Program-made: the position numbers and the translations under genes
Assembly: GCA_963824085.1 (NCBI GenBank)
Contig: CAWGNT010000015.1
Coordinates: 643,447-707,446, forward strand
Direction: 5' to 3'
Length of the DNA: 64,000 nt
DNA from: JARRNE01 sp963824085
Lineage (GTDB): Bacteria; Pseudomonadota; Gammaproteobacteria; Chromatiales; Chromatiaceae
The notes under the pieces: generated by a model
Database searches by the model: none
What the model was told of the DNA's origin: nothing
What the model saw: the letters and a program-made list of their open reading frames with translations, nothing else
Shown: positions 41,460 through 50,354 of the stretch, piece by piece
Position numbering within the stretch: position 1 is the stretch's first letter
How the letters are laid out: each line of letters starts with the position of its first letter

Positions 41460-41576
41460 GTGACTATGTCCTTTCGTCAAAGAGGGATAGTGTAGCGTTG
41501 ACAAGGTGGCATTGTCTCAATAGCATTGCGCTCTCTCCCGCCGCGGGGTCCCTTCCGGGAGCCTCGCCAACCACTT

Positions 41577-41663
41577 GCCGAGGTGGCGGAATTGGTAGAC
41601 GCGCATGGTTCAGGTCCATGTGGGCGAAAGCTCGTGGAGGTTCAAGTCCTCTCCTCGGCACCA
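41577..41663 (+). tRNA. tRNA-Leu(CAG)
   Basis: An 87-nt class II tRNA. The acceptor stem GCCGAGG pairs with CCTCGGC, followed by A and an encoded CCA. The D arm is TGGCGGAATTGGTAGACGCG, the anticodon loop has CAG at 41611-41613, a long variable arm (TGGGCGAAAGCTCG) is present, and the T arm is GGTTCAAGTCC. It is divergent from rnr. Confidence 0.96.
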
Positions 41664-41976
41664 AACAACCATCCTACCTTAGTTTCAATCGGTTCGGCCC
41701 AGTAGCCTGGCCTCCGAGGGGTACACGACCACGGGGCAGACGCTCGGAGCCCGATCGCCTCTGCCCGCAGGGCATACGACCCGGCCGAACGCTCCGAAAA
41801 AGCCAGATCGCATCGAAAAAGGTTCTGAAGATCAATGGCGCCTTCATCCCCGAAGACGAGGCGGTGCGCTTCCGCCTTATCGCACGCGACACGATCAAGA
41901 CTGCTCCAACCATCCCCAGTGGATTCTTGGACATTGGGGCCAGCTCGCGCCGCGCGAGGTTACACGGCGCTCCCTC
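41664..41976. other. Gene-free stretch after tRNA-Leu
   Basis: Short coherent-looking frames exist on the plus strand (for example KINGAFIPEDEAVRFRLIAR), but none has a clear start, ribosome binding site or known family. This may be a decayed gene. No attachment-site duplication of the tRNA end was seen. Confidence 0.4.
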
Positions 41977-42597
41977 TCACTGCGCCGTCTTACAGCGCAT
42001 CTCCGGTGCGCCATAGCCCCAGGTGATCAATGCTTCCCCATGGTGTTCCCAGAAGGTTTCGTTACGGCCCTGGTATCTGGCTCCGCTGGCGCTGCGCGTG
42101 AGGTACATCAACGAGACGCTGTCGCCACGCTCGGCAATCAATGTCGGTGGATCGGTCCGGAAAAACGTTGCGATGACCTCGTTACTCGGCTTGCCGTCGC
42201 AGAAATAGGTGACGGTGGCGGTGCCGGGCACCAGGCGATATCTTGCCTGCAGCTCGGCGATGCGGCGCTTATAACGCTCCTCGACGCAGGCACGTTTGTC
42301 GTCGATCTTCCAACAGTCGTCCCGTCCCCTAATCCACCCGCGTTGCTCCGCTTTCAGAACCGGAGGGTGCTCATTGACGGCCTTCTTCGCTGCAGCCGCG
42401 TAGACGTCTGACAGCTTGCGGTCGAGGGCGGACAAGCCGGCGTTCCTGCAAATCAGCTCTTCGATGCTCCCGGCCTGCACCTTGTCGCAGGCGTACGAGG
42501 GGCCTTGCGCCATGGCGGCGCCCGTGATTAGGTCGTAGCCTAAGGCGAGGAGCATGAAGCCGGAAACGGTGAGGGATCTATTACAAAGCTTGCTCAT
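41977..42597 (-). CDS. Periplasmic LprI-MliC two-domain lysozyme inhibitor-like protein
   Basis: The 206-residue product starts with a signal peptide (hydrophobic GFMLLALGYDLITGAAMAQG). Residues 35-115 match the LprI/DUF1311 domain with its paired cysteines (YACDKVQAGSIEELICRNAG, RGRDDCWKIDDKRACVEERY). Residues 125-206 match an MliC-type c-lysozyme inhibitor domain (VTYFCDGKPSNEVIATF, final MRCKTAQ). Both domains are associated with inhibition of lysozyme in other bacteria. Monocistronic. The family call is good; lysozyme inhibition itself is inference. Confidence 0.82.
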   Translation of the reverse strand: MSKLCNRSLTVSGFMLLALGYDLITGAAMAQGPSYACDKVQAGSIEELICRNAGLSALDRKLSDVYAAAAKKAVNEHPPVLKAEQRGWIRGRDDCWKIDDKRACVEERYKRRIAELQARYRLVPGTATVTYFCDGKPSNEVIATFFRTDPPTLIAERGDSVSLMYLTRSASGARYQGRNETFWEHHGEALITWGYGAPEMRCKTAQ

Positions 42598-42875
42598 GTG
42601 TTTCTCTCAATGTCGATCAACAGGAAGCATCCACACCTTGTGCTTGTGTCTACTGGCTAAATCACGGCGGCCGACCAGTTGATAGTCAAGCCTAGACCGG
42701 GGCGCCGTGAAGCATGGGCGCTATCGAGGGGACACCCTGGGCATAGCGGCCGCGCGACGGAAACCCTCAGTCAACGACACTCCGAATCGCGCGAACGCGC
42801 CGAGGAAGCGTAACGGAGTTGTCATGGATGCGCATTACAGTGAAGCGCCCCAGACACAGCGAACGAGGTCTCCGC

Positions 42876-44837
42876 ATGACGTCCAAGGCACTGCTCGCCG
42901 TTCCCATGGCCATCGCCTGCGGCACATTTGCCAGTGCGGCCGCCGCCCAGCCGGACCCTCAAGCACCGCTCAAGGTGTCCCACGTTGAGTTCACGGCGAC
43001 CCCCGCTCCGGTCAACGCGGACGAGATGACGACTCCGTACACGACCTCCAATGCCGAAGTGACGCTCGCGGATGGCAGCAAGAAGAGCTTTCCGCTGAGC
43101 TACCGGGTGCTGCACCGTTCGGGTGAATACGTCAATGGCTGGTATGCCGGCCTGATCGTCGACAAAAATGGGAAACCCGTGCTCCGCTCGCCCGCAGACA
43201 CAAAGGGCGAGGCCGCGCGCGGACCGTTCCTGGCCCCGGGCCAGGACGGCACCTCGCTGCTGATGATCCCGAGCGCCGCGGTCGCAGGGGTGAAGGGCAA
43301 CCTCCTGTTCCTGATCGACCAACTCGAATACGACACCGACGGGCAGAACGTCGATCCCCACAAGGGGCCGGTCGATCTTTACGGCCGGCTGCCGATGGCC
43401 CTCAACCTCACCCTGCTTGACCAGGACCCAGAATCGGGTGTTCTGACGCCGGTCAGGCTGGCCAACATCGACGTCGCGGCGGTCGAGGGCGTGTGGATTC
43501 CCTGCAACGCCTCGACCACGCCGTGGATGACTCATCTGGGCAGCGAGGAGTACGAACCCGACGCCCAGGTGTTCGAGAACAAACCGCTGGAGGCGATGAA
43601 CCTTTACCGCGGAACCCCGGGCAAGACGGCGGTGGAAGGCGGCGCCAACCCGTACATGTACGGCCACATCACCGAGGCGGCGGTGAAGCCCGACGGCTCC
43701 ACGTCGGTCGCCAAGCACTACTCCATGGGCCGGCTGTCCTTCGAGCTGGGCGACGTCATGGGCGACGGCAAGACCGTGTATTTCGGTGATGACGGCGACG
43801 ACGTCATCCGCGCCATGTACGTCGCCGACCAGCCAAACGATTTGACCGCGGGGACGCTCTACGCCGCCAAGTGGAAGCAAATCGACGACCAGGACTATGG
43901 GTCGGCCAAGCTCGAATGGATCAAGCTCGGGCACTCCACCGACGCCAAGGTCAAGGCACTAATCGACCAGGGCACGCGCTTTTCCGACATCTGGGAGGTG
44001 GCCACGCCCAACCGGGTCAAGGCCGATCCTGCCAAGTACAAGGACTTTGGGCCCGTGTACGTCTACGCCGGCACGGGCGGCAAGTCGGGCCTGACCTATC
44101 TGCGCCTCAAGCCCGGAATGGAGAAGGCCGCGGCCTTCCTCGAGACCCGCCGCTACGCGGCCTATCGCAAGGCGACCAGCGAGCTCACGAAGATGGAGGG
44201 CCAGGCCCACTCCCTGGCCGACAAGAAGCTGTGGACGGTCATCAGCTACGTCCGCAAGGGGATGGTCGAGGGTAAGAACGACGACCGACCACAAGACGAT
44301 ATCCACCTCGCCGGCGACGCGAAGGACCTCAACTGCGGCGCCGTCTACGAGAGCACCCTGGCCGGCGGACAGAAGGACAGCGACGGCAATCCCATCGCCA
44401 GCGACTGGGTGGCGGTCGACATGAAGGGCCTCATCCACGGCAGGCGCCAGGCCGCCGCCGCCAAGACCGGCCCGTTCGACAAGTGCGACACCGAGCGGGT
44501 CGCCAACCCGGACAACATCCGCTTCTCCAATGCCATGCGCACCCTCTTCATCGGCGAGGACAGCGGCAACCACCTCAACAACTTCGTCTGGGCCTACAAC
44601 GTCGACACCGGCAAGCTCGTGCGCATCTTCAGCAGCCCGATCGGCGGTGAGAACACCGGTCTCAACGTCTTCGACGACTACAACGGCCACGCCTACATCA
44701 CGGCCAACATCCAGCACCCGGGTGCTGCCGGCGATCTGCAGAAGTATCCCGATGCCGTCAAGGTCGAGATGCGTCGCGCGGTCGACCAGCGCGGCTGGGT
44801 CGGCTACATCCAGGGGCTGCCGGCGATGACCCGCTGA
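42876..44837 (+). CDS. phoX: PhoX-family phosphatase
   Basis: PhoX enzymes are secreted calcium/iron-dependent alkaline phosphatases. The 653-residue product carries the family landmarks VEGVWIPCNASTTPWMTHLG followed by SEEYEPDA (active-site region with the conserved Cys), SMGRLSFELGDVMGDGKTVY and FGDDGDDV, and DNIRFSNAMRTLFIGEDSGN. The N-terminus from the ATG at 42876 is a plain Sec-type signal (ALLAVPMAIACGTFASAAAA) without the twin arginines usual for PhoX. In the longer frame from 42819 no RRxF motif appears either. Monocistronic. It may be a PhoX relative with a different metal loading route. Confidence 0.85.
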   Translation: MTSKALLAVPMAIACGTFASAAAAQPDPQAPLKVSHVEFTATPAPVNADEMTTPYTTSNAEVTLADGSKKSFPLSYRVLHRSGEYVNGWYAGLIVDKNGKPVLRSPADTKGEAARGPFLAPGQDGTSLLMIPSAAVAGVKGNLLFLIDQLEYDTDGQNVDPHKGPVDLYGRLPMALNLTLLDQDPESGVLTPVRLANIDVAAVEGVWIPCNASTTPWMTHLGSEEYEPDAQVFENKPLEAMNLYRGTPGKTAVEGGANPYMYGHITEAAVKPDGSTSVAKHYSMGRLSFELGDVMGDGKTVYFGDDGDDVIRAMYVADQPNDLTAGTLYAAKWKQIDDQDYGSAKLEWIKLGHSTDAKVKALIDQGTRFSDIWEVATPNRVKADPAKYKDFGPVYVYAGTGGKSGLTYLRLKPGMEKAAAFLETRRYAAYRKATSELTKMEGQAHSLADKKLWTVISYVRKGMVEGKNDDRPQDDIHLAGDAKDLNCGAVYESTLAGGQKDSDGNPIASDWVAVDMKGLIHGRRQAAAAKTGPFDKCDTERVANPDNIRFSNAMRTLFIGEDSGNHLNNFVWAYNVDTGKLVRIFSSPIGGENTGLNVFDDYNGHAYITANIQHPGAAGDLQKYPDAVKVEMRRAVDQRGWVGYIQGLPAMTR

Positions 44838-45383
44838 TCGGCGGCTCGCGGCATGGTGGCCCGGGCGTGAGGGCATAGAAGCGACGACGGTCCGGAGACC
44901 GTGCGCGACGGCGAACAGGGCGTTCGCATGCGGTAGGCATCTATAGTGACACGCCGTGCTGTTACCGGGTCTCAGAGACAGCATCAGGCCGGTCTTGGGC
45001 GCTCGCTCCGAGACAACCGCCAACGACCCCTCCAACTAAGGACGGGGAGGCCCTCATGGCTGATGATCTCCACAATTTCCCCGGAACGACTTTGCGCGGC
45101 GATCGGAGCCATCCGGTCCGGCCCGCGCGCCGGCGAATACCACGACGACTGGATACCACCGACAGCAACTGAACGAGGCACCGGTCGCCGCCAGCGAACG
45201 CTTCAACAAAAAAGAGCAGCTCACCCCGGCGCCATCACGCAACTATCGAGCTCCACCATGCGGTTGAATCCCGTAGAGCGCATTGGTTTTCAATGACTTT
45301 CTCTTGGTTTCGCAGTCACCCCCCGGTGACGTCGAATACGTTGACGTCCCGTCTGTTGCGTTTTCAATTTCCCTTTGGAGTAT
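44838..45383. other. 546-base gene-free gap
   Basis: Between the convergent phoX and puuE genes I see no credible gene, RNA or repeat. The stretch at about 45203-45215 is A-rich (CAACAAAAAAGAG) but has no paired stem, so no terminator can be called. Confidence 0.4.
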
Positions 45384-46295
45384 CTAGCACGACTGTGGGA
45401 ACCGCCGGACCCAGTGATTGGCGATGTCTCGCCGGCGGCAAATCCAGACGCCGTCCCGGCCTGCCGCGTAATCGAGGAACCGCGCAATCGCCGCCGCCCG
45501 CGCCGGGTGGCCGCTGATGCGGGAATGCAACCCGACGCTCATCATGCGCGGGCGGTCCTGTCCTTCCGCCCACAACAAGTCGAAGGCGTCGCGCAGCAGA
45601 CCGAAGAAATCCGCCGCAGTCCCACACCCCGGTGCCAACACGTAACGGATGTCGTTGGTGATCAGGGTGTAGGGAATGACCAGGTGCGAGCGCTCACCTT
45701 CGACCAGCCAATAGGGCAGCTCGTCGTCGTAGGCGTCCGAGTCGTAAAGGATTCCGCCAGCCTCCACCAAGAGTCTTCGTGTATTGGGGCTAGCCCGACC
45801 CGTGTACCAGCCTACCGGACGCGCGTTGGCCGTCTCTTCGATGATCGCGCAGGTCAGCTCGATATGCGTCCGTTCGGTCTGCTCGTCCACATAGCGGTAA
45901 TCGATCCAACGGTAGCCGTGCCCGGCGACCTCGTGACCCAGCTCAGCGAGTGCGGCACCGGCCTCGGGATTGAGCTCCAAGGCGCGACCCGCGGCGAACG
46001 CGGTGAGCGGCAGCCGCCGCTCCTCAAACAGGCGCAGGATACGCCAGAAGCCAACCCGCGCGCCGAAGTCGTAGAAATTCTCGGCACTGTAGTTGCGCAA
46101 CCCCAGAATCTGGCTGGCGCCTGGGATCTCGGGTAGGTAATTCTCCGAGCCACTGTCCCCGTTGAGGACCGTGCGCTCAGCCCCTTCTTCCACATTCAGC
46201 ACGAACTGCAGGGCCAGCCGCGCTGCCCCCGGCCACTGTGGATCGGGCGAGTGCCTGCCATAGCCTTCGAGATTCCTCGGGTGCCAGGCATTCAT
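45384..46295 (-). CDS. puuE: Polysaccharide-deacetylase-type allantoinase (PuuE-like)
   Basis: The 303-residue product belongs to the carbohydrate esterase 4-like PuuE family, which hydrolyses allantoin in purine breakdown. Family segments are LALQFVLNVEEGAERTVLNG, ENFYDFGARVGFWRILRLFE, LTAFAAGRALELNP, EVAGHGYRWIDYRYVDEQTE and GWYTGRASPNTRRLLVEAGG. The ATG at 46295 lies two bases after the GNAT stop, so the two genes are cotranscribed. No other ureide genes are nearby; a related amidohydrolase role cannot be excluded. Confidence 0.85.
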   Translation of the reverse strand: MNAWHPRNLEGYGRHSPDPQWPGAARLALQFVLNVEEGAERTVLNGDSGSENYLPEIPGASQILGLRNYSAENFYDFGARVGFWRILRLFEERRLPLTAFAAGRALELNPEAGAALAELGHEVAGHGYRWIDYRYVDEQTERTHIELTCAIIEETANARPVGWYTGRASPNTRRLLVEAGGILYDSDAYDDELPYWLVEGERSHLVIPYTLITNDIRYVLAPGCGTAADFFGLLRDAFDLLWAEGQDRPRMMSVGLHSRISGHPARAAAIARFLDYAAGRDGVWICRRRDIANHWVRRFPQSC

Positions 46296-46297
46296 CG

Positions 46298-47155
46298 CTA
46301 TCCCAGCTCGAAGGTCGTGACCCCGAAGATCTCGCCGTACGGTAGGACGGGCGGCGGGCCGTAGTACATGCGCGCGCATCCGAAGACCTCGCGCAGGCCG
46401 TGCCGACGCGCCAGCGCCATGGCCTCCGGATTGTTTTCCGGTACGTCGAGAAAGATGGGCTCGCCCGGGGCTATGTCACCGAGCCCAAAGAACAGTGCCT
46501 CGGCGGTCTCCCCGTCCGCGGCGAACAGGGGGCCGATCTTGAACCCTTGCCGGCACGGCCGAATGACGCCGTATCCGCGCAGCACGCCGTCCTGCACGGC
46601 CCCCAGTGCGCGGCTCCCCGCCTGGGCGATCCAAGCGTTGAGGAACCGCTCCCGCGGTACCGGGAAGTGCGCCGCGTCGTAGCGCGCGACCTCGGCGAAG
46701 GGCACGGACGCCAAATCCACCAGGGTGTCTGCAGATGCAGCCGCTGCGCCGATCCCCTCGAAGCGCAAATCGCGGTTGAACAAGATGAAGCCCCCGCGTC
46801 CGTAGAATCCCTGCATGTCGAAGACGCCGTCCATTCCGACTACCGCGGGCGACTGAAGGCGCGAGATCAAGAGATCACGGCGATGGAACCACAGCCGCCT
46901 GCCGAGACCTTGGCTGCGGTGATCCGGCCGAATGATGAAAAACCCCATGAATCCGAAGCGGCCCCCGTAGGAGACGATCGAGCCACCACCGATCAGCTCG
47001 CCGCCCAGCTCCGCGGCAACGAATCCTTCGGGGTCCGTATCCCAGAAGATCTGGGCATCGTTGAGACCGGGATTCCAGCCTTCGTTGGCCGCCCACTCCA
47101 CCAAGGTGTCCAGCTCCGTCCGCGTCATCTGGCGAATGACAAGCTCAGGGACCAT
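46298..47155 (-). CDS. GNAT-family N-acetyltransferase
   Basis: The 285-residue product has an N-terminal GNAT domain with the acetyl-CoA loop FFIIRPDHRSQGLGRRLWFH (about residues 75-94). A second, degenerate GNAT-like half follows (GYGVIRPCRQGFKIGPLFA, FLDVPENNPEAMALARRHGL). The ATG at 47155 has AGGAG at the right distance. It is the first gene of a two-gene unit with puuE. The substrate is unknown. Confidence 0.85.
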   Translation of the reverse strand: MVPELVIRQMTRTELDTLVEWAANEGWNPGLNDAQIFWDTDPEGFVAAELGGELIGGGSIVSYGGRFGFMGFFIIRPDHRSQGLGRRLWFHRRDLLISRLQSPAVVGMDGVFDMQGFYGRGGFILFNRDLRFEGIGAAAASADTLVDLASVPFAEVARYDAAHFPVPRERFLNAWIAQAGSRALGAVQDGVLRGYGVIRPCRQGFKIGPLFAADGETAEALFFGLGDIAPGEPIFLDVPENNPEAMALARRHGLREVFGCARMYYGPPPVLPYGEIFGVTTFELG

Positions 47156-47509
47156 GACATTGCTCCTCGCGTGGCTACCAAGAGTTCCTGATCTCGGCAA
47201 ACGATAGACGCATCGGTGATGCCCGCGCACTGTCGTTCATATCCGCCTTCGCGCGAATTTTCGAGTTGGCTCGCGATATGGAAACGAGCACCAAGGCGGA
47301 GCCTCCACTACAGACGGTATCACGCCAGCGACGACGGCGACATTGTCGGCCGGGCCTGACAGCAAGCGGTGGTGCGGGTCGGTGCTGCGACTCGGCTCCC
47401 GCGTGCTCGTCCTCGCAATCGGCTCCCATATGGGCGGACGTCTGCTGGATTGCTCGGCGTTATGTCTCTTTGGCCATTGGAGATGGGCGACGGTCGCCCA
47501 AAGCGCAAT
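47156..47509. other. Gene-free gap between the GNAT gene and the cyclase relic
   Basis: No credible coding sequence or structured element is seen in these 354 bases. The GNAT promoter should lie in the right part (about 47156-47250). Confidence 0.4.
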
Positions 47510-48234
47510 TCAGCGCCTGCGCATACCCAAAGCCGCATCCCAACGGAACGGCTTGGTGCTTTGCGCCAGCGGCGCCTCCGGTACCTCGCCAACGCGGACG
47601 CCGTGTTTCCAGTCCGGCGGACAGATCGCCATGTAGCGTGCATAGCCGCCGAGCTTCGGGAAACCGATCGCGACGAGCGCGCCCGTCTCCGACACTTGGT
47701 CGAGATTGGCGACACCTTCGCCCTGGGCATAGCCATGGTGCATCAGCCACGCCTCGCCTTCGAGCGTTGGCGTGCTGTCGGTGTCCAGCGGCTCATGGCC
47801 GTGGAACAGGATGTGGCACTGCTCGTGCAAAACTTCAGCGCAGCCAGGCTGACGCCGGGGAACTGCCTTAGCGTCGCAAGACCGGGATCAGGCCAACGCT
47901 TGGACCAATCCGAGCGCACGAAGACGACCGAACCGGCCGGGACACGGCCGTGGCGTTCTTCCCAGCTCAGGACATCGCCCGCCTGCAGCGCATAGTTCGC
48001 ATTCTCGGCGAGCTGCGGCACGATCGAGATGACGACCAGTGGGCGCAGCGTATAGGTCGGCGGCAGTTCGTCAATCGCCGGGTAGCTCGGATGCCAGTGC
48101 GCCGGCGGATCGAGCTGCGCACCAAATCCCGGTCTTTGGCCGCGAGGGTGATGCTCGAGCAGACGGGGCGGGACGGTGACAGTAGACAATCCGATGTTCT
48201 GGAAGGTCACCAGCCCCTGTTCAAGTCTGAGCAC
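47510..48234 (-). pseudogene. Cyclase-family (kynurenine formamidase-like) gene with frameshift and short N-terminus
   Basis: Two frames join into one protein of the cyclase/formamidase-like family. The first gives PGFGAQLDPPAHWHPSYPAI, YALQAGDVLSWEERHG, VPAGSVVFVRSDWSKRW and GVSLAALKF. The second gives LHEQCHILFHGHEPLDTDST, EAWLMHHGYAQGEGVANLDQ, VAIGFPKLGGYARYMAICPP and an end at 47510. The join at about 47829-47832 lies in a TTTT run and needs only one extra base. The N-terminus from the GTG at 48234 lacks roughly 60 residues and the usual HTGTHLDAP-type motif is imperfect (GAQLDPPAHW). The frameshift could be an assembly error; the 5' truncation looks real. Confidence 0.6.
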
Positions 48235-48434
48235 ATTTGCCCTGCGAGCTCGACGAAGAGTGCAAGGAGCGCGAGCAAGATCAAGGCGGACAGGGACAGC
48301 CGCCCGAGGTCAGCTGAGGTCCGTACCGGTCGGATGCGATACCGTCCCGCTTGTCCAGCCATTGCATATCCATATGATGAAGTCGAAGAAGGTCCATCGT
48401 GCCGAGGACCTATAAACAGGAGCGGCGATTGGCG

Positions 48435-49022
48435 ATGAGGACGACGCGTTTCACCGGATTCCTTGCGCTTCTGCTCGTACTTCCCGCTGTCCAGGCCAAT
48501 CCGGACGCGAGCGGGAAGGTATATCAGTGGAAGGACAGCCAGGGCGTCACGCACTTCAGCGACACGCCTCCTGCGAACCCGGCTTCTCCCGTCGAGGTCC
48601 AGCCCTTGCCGCCGCAGCCGCCCAGCCCCGTACCCGACGACTACTACTCGGTCCTGAACCAGGCCAAGCGGCTGGATGACGAGCGGGCGCAGCGGGAGGA
48701 GGTGCAGAGGCGGGCGGAGGAGAGGCGTCTGGAGCAGCAAAGGCAAGCGGCGGAGCTGGAGGAGGCGCGTGCGCGAGCCAAGCGACTTCAGGAACAGCAG
48801 GAGCCCGAGGGCTACCCCATCTACGGCTACCCTGTACCGATTTACCCGCCCAGATGGCCAGGTCACCGCCCCGACTGGCCAGGCTATCGACCGGATTGGC
48901 CGGGGCACAAGCCTCGTCGGCCAGCGCACGGTCCTCGGCCGCCGGGTTATCACCACGAGCGGCCGAGTCGCGCGCCGCAGCAACCACCCCGGCTGCCGGA
49001 TCAGTCGATACCTCGGTCATAG
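48435..49022 (+). CDS. DUF4124 protein with coiled coil and proline/tryptophan-rich tail
   Basis: The 195-residue product has a signal peptide (FLALLLVLPAVQA). A DUF4124 motif follows, KVYQWKDSQGVTHFSDTPP (about residues 28-46), found in many gammaproteobacterial periplasmic proteins. A charged coiled coil covers residues 75-125. The C-terminus is rich in Pro, His and Arg with repeated short motifs such as RPDWPGYRPDWPGHKP. The function is unknown. It lies between the cyclase relic and senB with its own upstream region. Confidence 0.8.
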   Translation: MRTTRFTGFLALLLVLPAVQANPDASGKVYQWKDSQGVTHFSDTPPANPASPVEVQPLPPQPPSPVPDDYYSVLNQAKRLDDERAQREEVQRRAEERRLEQQRQAAELEEARARAKRLQEQQEPEGYPIYGYPVPIYPPRWPGHRPDWPGYRPDWPGHKPRRPAHGPRPPGYHHERPSRAPQQPPRLPDQSIPRS

Positions 49023-49152
49023 CCGCGTAGAAATTTCGGCAGCATGCGGCAGCGAGGTCATACCGAGGGCAGCTTGCCGAAGGCTCGACTCCGAATCGTG
49101 TACCGCGTGTGGCGGTGCCCAAAGCGCATGTGGCGCCCGAGAGTCCGGGGCG

Positions 49153-50100
49153 TCACAGCTCGTTCAACAAGGCGACCCAGCCGGCGCGCTCGCACTCGGG
49201 TGTGAACAAATGGCGTCGGGCAGCGCAGGCCGTCGAGAGGCTTTGGTAGAAGTCGTCGTCTGCCTCCGCGCGCAGGAGCAGCTCGCGAAGCGCTCCCTCG
49301 TCTTCCACCGGGTAGTAACCGGGATAATCCGCGCCAAGCAGCCCAACTGACCCGGCGATGCGCGAGGCGACCACGGGCAACCCCGCCACGACTGCCTCGG
49401 AGACGACGTTGGCGCCACCCTCCATCCGCGACGGCAAGACCAATAGGTGGGCTCGCGCGTAGACGCGGCGAAGCCGGTGGTGCGGGATCTCGCCGTGCCA
49501 GCGGTAACGCGGGTTCGCTGCCATCTCCGCCGCGGCCGCCGCGGCCCAGTCAGGGGTATGCGCAGCCCCGTAGTGGTCTACCTGGAGGCGACTCGCCGCC
49601 GGCAGGTCCCGCACCGCAAACGCGGGGCGCAGCGGATCCTTCTCGTCGCGCAAGTGCCCGGCTACGCACACTCGGAAGCCCCTTTTCGCCGGCCGGCGGG
49701 CGACAATGGGCGGCGCCGACTGGTAGATCACACGAACCTTTTCGCGGTGCTCCGATGGGACCGTCTCGGCGATCAGGTCGTGCAGGCCCACCAGGCGATG
49801 CGCGAGCGCGATGGAGCGCAGCGTGGTCTCCGGGTGGCTGTGGATAAAGCGGTAGGCGTCGGTGCCTGTAATTGCCACCACCAGCGGGCGGTCGGGGTAT
49901 GCGTCCGCGAAGCGCACGATTGCATCGGCGCTGCGCCAGGCATGCAAGGCGACCATCAGGTCCGCCGGCTCGCCCGTGTAATCCACCGAGACCTGGACGC
50001 GGTGCCCCAGGGCACGCAAGATGGCGGCCCAGCGAGTCGCCGTGGCCCGATTACCCGCACGCGAGCGTGGCGGTGCGGGCGTGATCAAACGGACCTTCAT
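49153..50100 (-). CDS. senB: Selenosugar synthase SenB-like glycosyltransferase
   Basis: The 315-residue protein is a GT-B glycosyltransferase of the group (TIGR04348-like) assigned to SenB, which in selenoneine biosynthesis joins selenophosphate-derived selenium to a UDP-sugar to give a selenosugar. Visible parts are the N-terminal MKVRLITPAPPRSRAGNRAT, VVAITGTDAYRFIHSH, VCVAGHLRDEKDPLRPAFAV, and the donor-site motif SRMEGGANVVSEAVVAGLPV. The ATG at 50100 is the family start; the upstream frame runs into the divergent promoter region. It is divergent from the SenA-like gene, and SelD lies 3.3 kb beyond that. The function is inferred from family and context. Confidence 0.85.
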   Translation of the reverse strand: MKVRLITPAPPRSRAGNRATATRWAAILRALGHRVQVSVDYTGEPADLMVALHAWRSADAIVRFADAYPDRPLVVAITGTDAYRFIHSHPETTLRSIALAHRLVGLHDLIAETVPSEHREKVRVIYQSAPPIVARRPAKRGFRVCVAGHLRDEKDPLRPAFAVRDLPAASRLQVDHYGAAHTPDWAAAAAAEMAANPRYRWHGEIPHHRLRRVYARAHLLVLPSRMEGGANVVSEAVVAGLPVVASRIAGSVGLLGADYPGYYPVEDEGALRELLLRAEADDDFYQSLSTACAARRHLFTPECERAGWVALLNEL

Positions 50101-50354
50101 CGGTATCCTTGGAGCCCAGTCGTTGTCCAGCGCCCGCGTGATGGGCACGCCACGCGCCCAAGCAGCACTGCATCGGAACGGCGCGTTCCGGTATGTTGTC
50201 GTTTGCCGGTCATGGCGTTTGGATGTGCGGCGCGCTTCGCTTTGACCATCCTGCGGGCATGGAGCGAAGTGAGCGCTATCGCCATGGATGGAGCCGCAAG
50301 TAGATGAGGATACCCGCCGAAGCCCTTGATTGTCTCCCTCCAAGGACCCGTCAG
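50101..50354. promoter_or_regulatory. Divergent promoter region between senB and senA
   Basis: About 250 bases separate the two start codons, so both promoters lie here. A ribosome binding site AAGGA is at 50342-50346, before the senA ATG at 50355. No operator palindrome was recognised. Confidence 0.4.

Noticed and set aside
39831..41495. A 554-codon plus-strand frame opposite rnr.
   Set aside because: Antisense of RNase R; no independent coding evidence.
41577..41663. tRNA-Leu as the attachment site of an integrated island.
   Set aside because: No duplicated tRNA end and no adjacent integrase; the flanking genes are ordinary.
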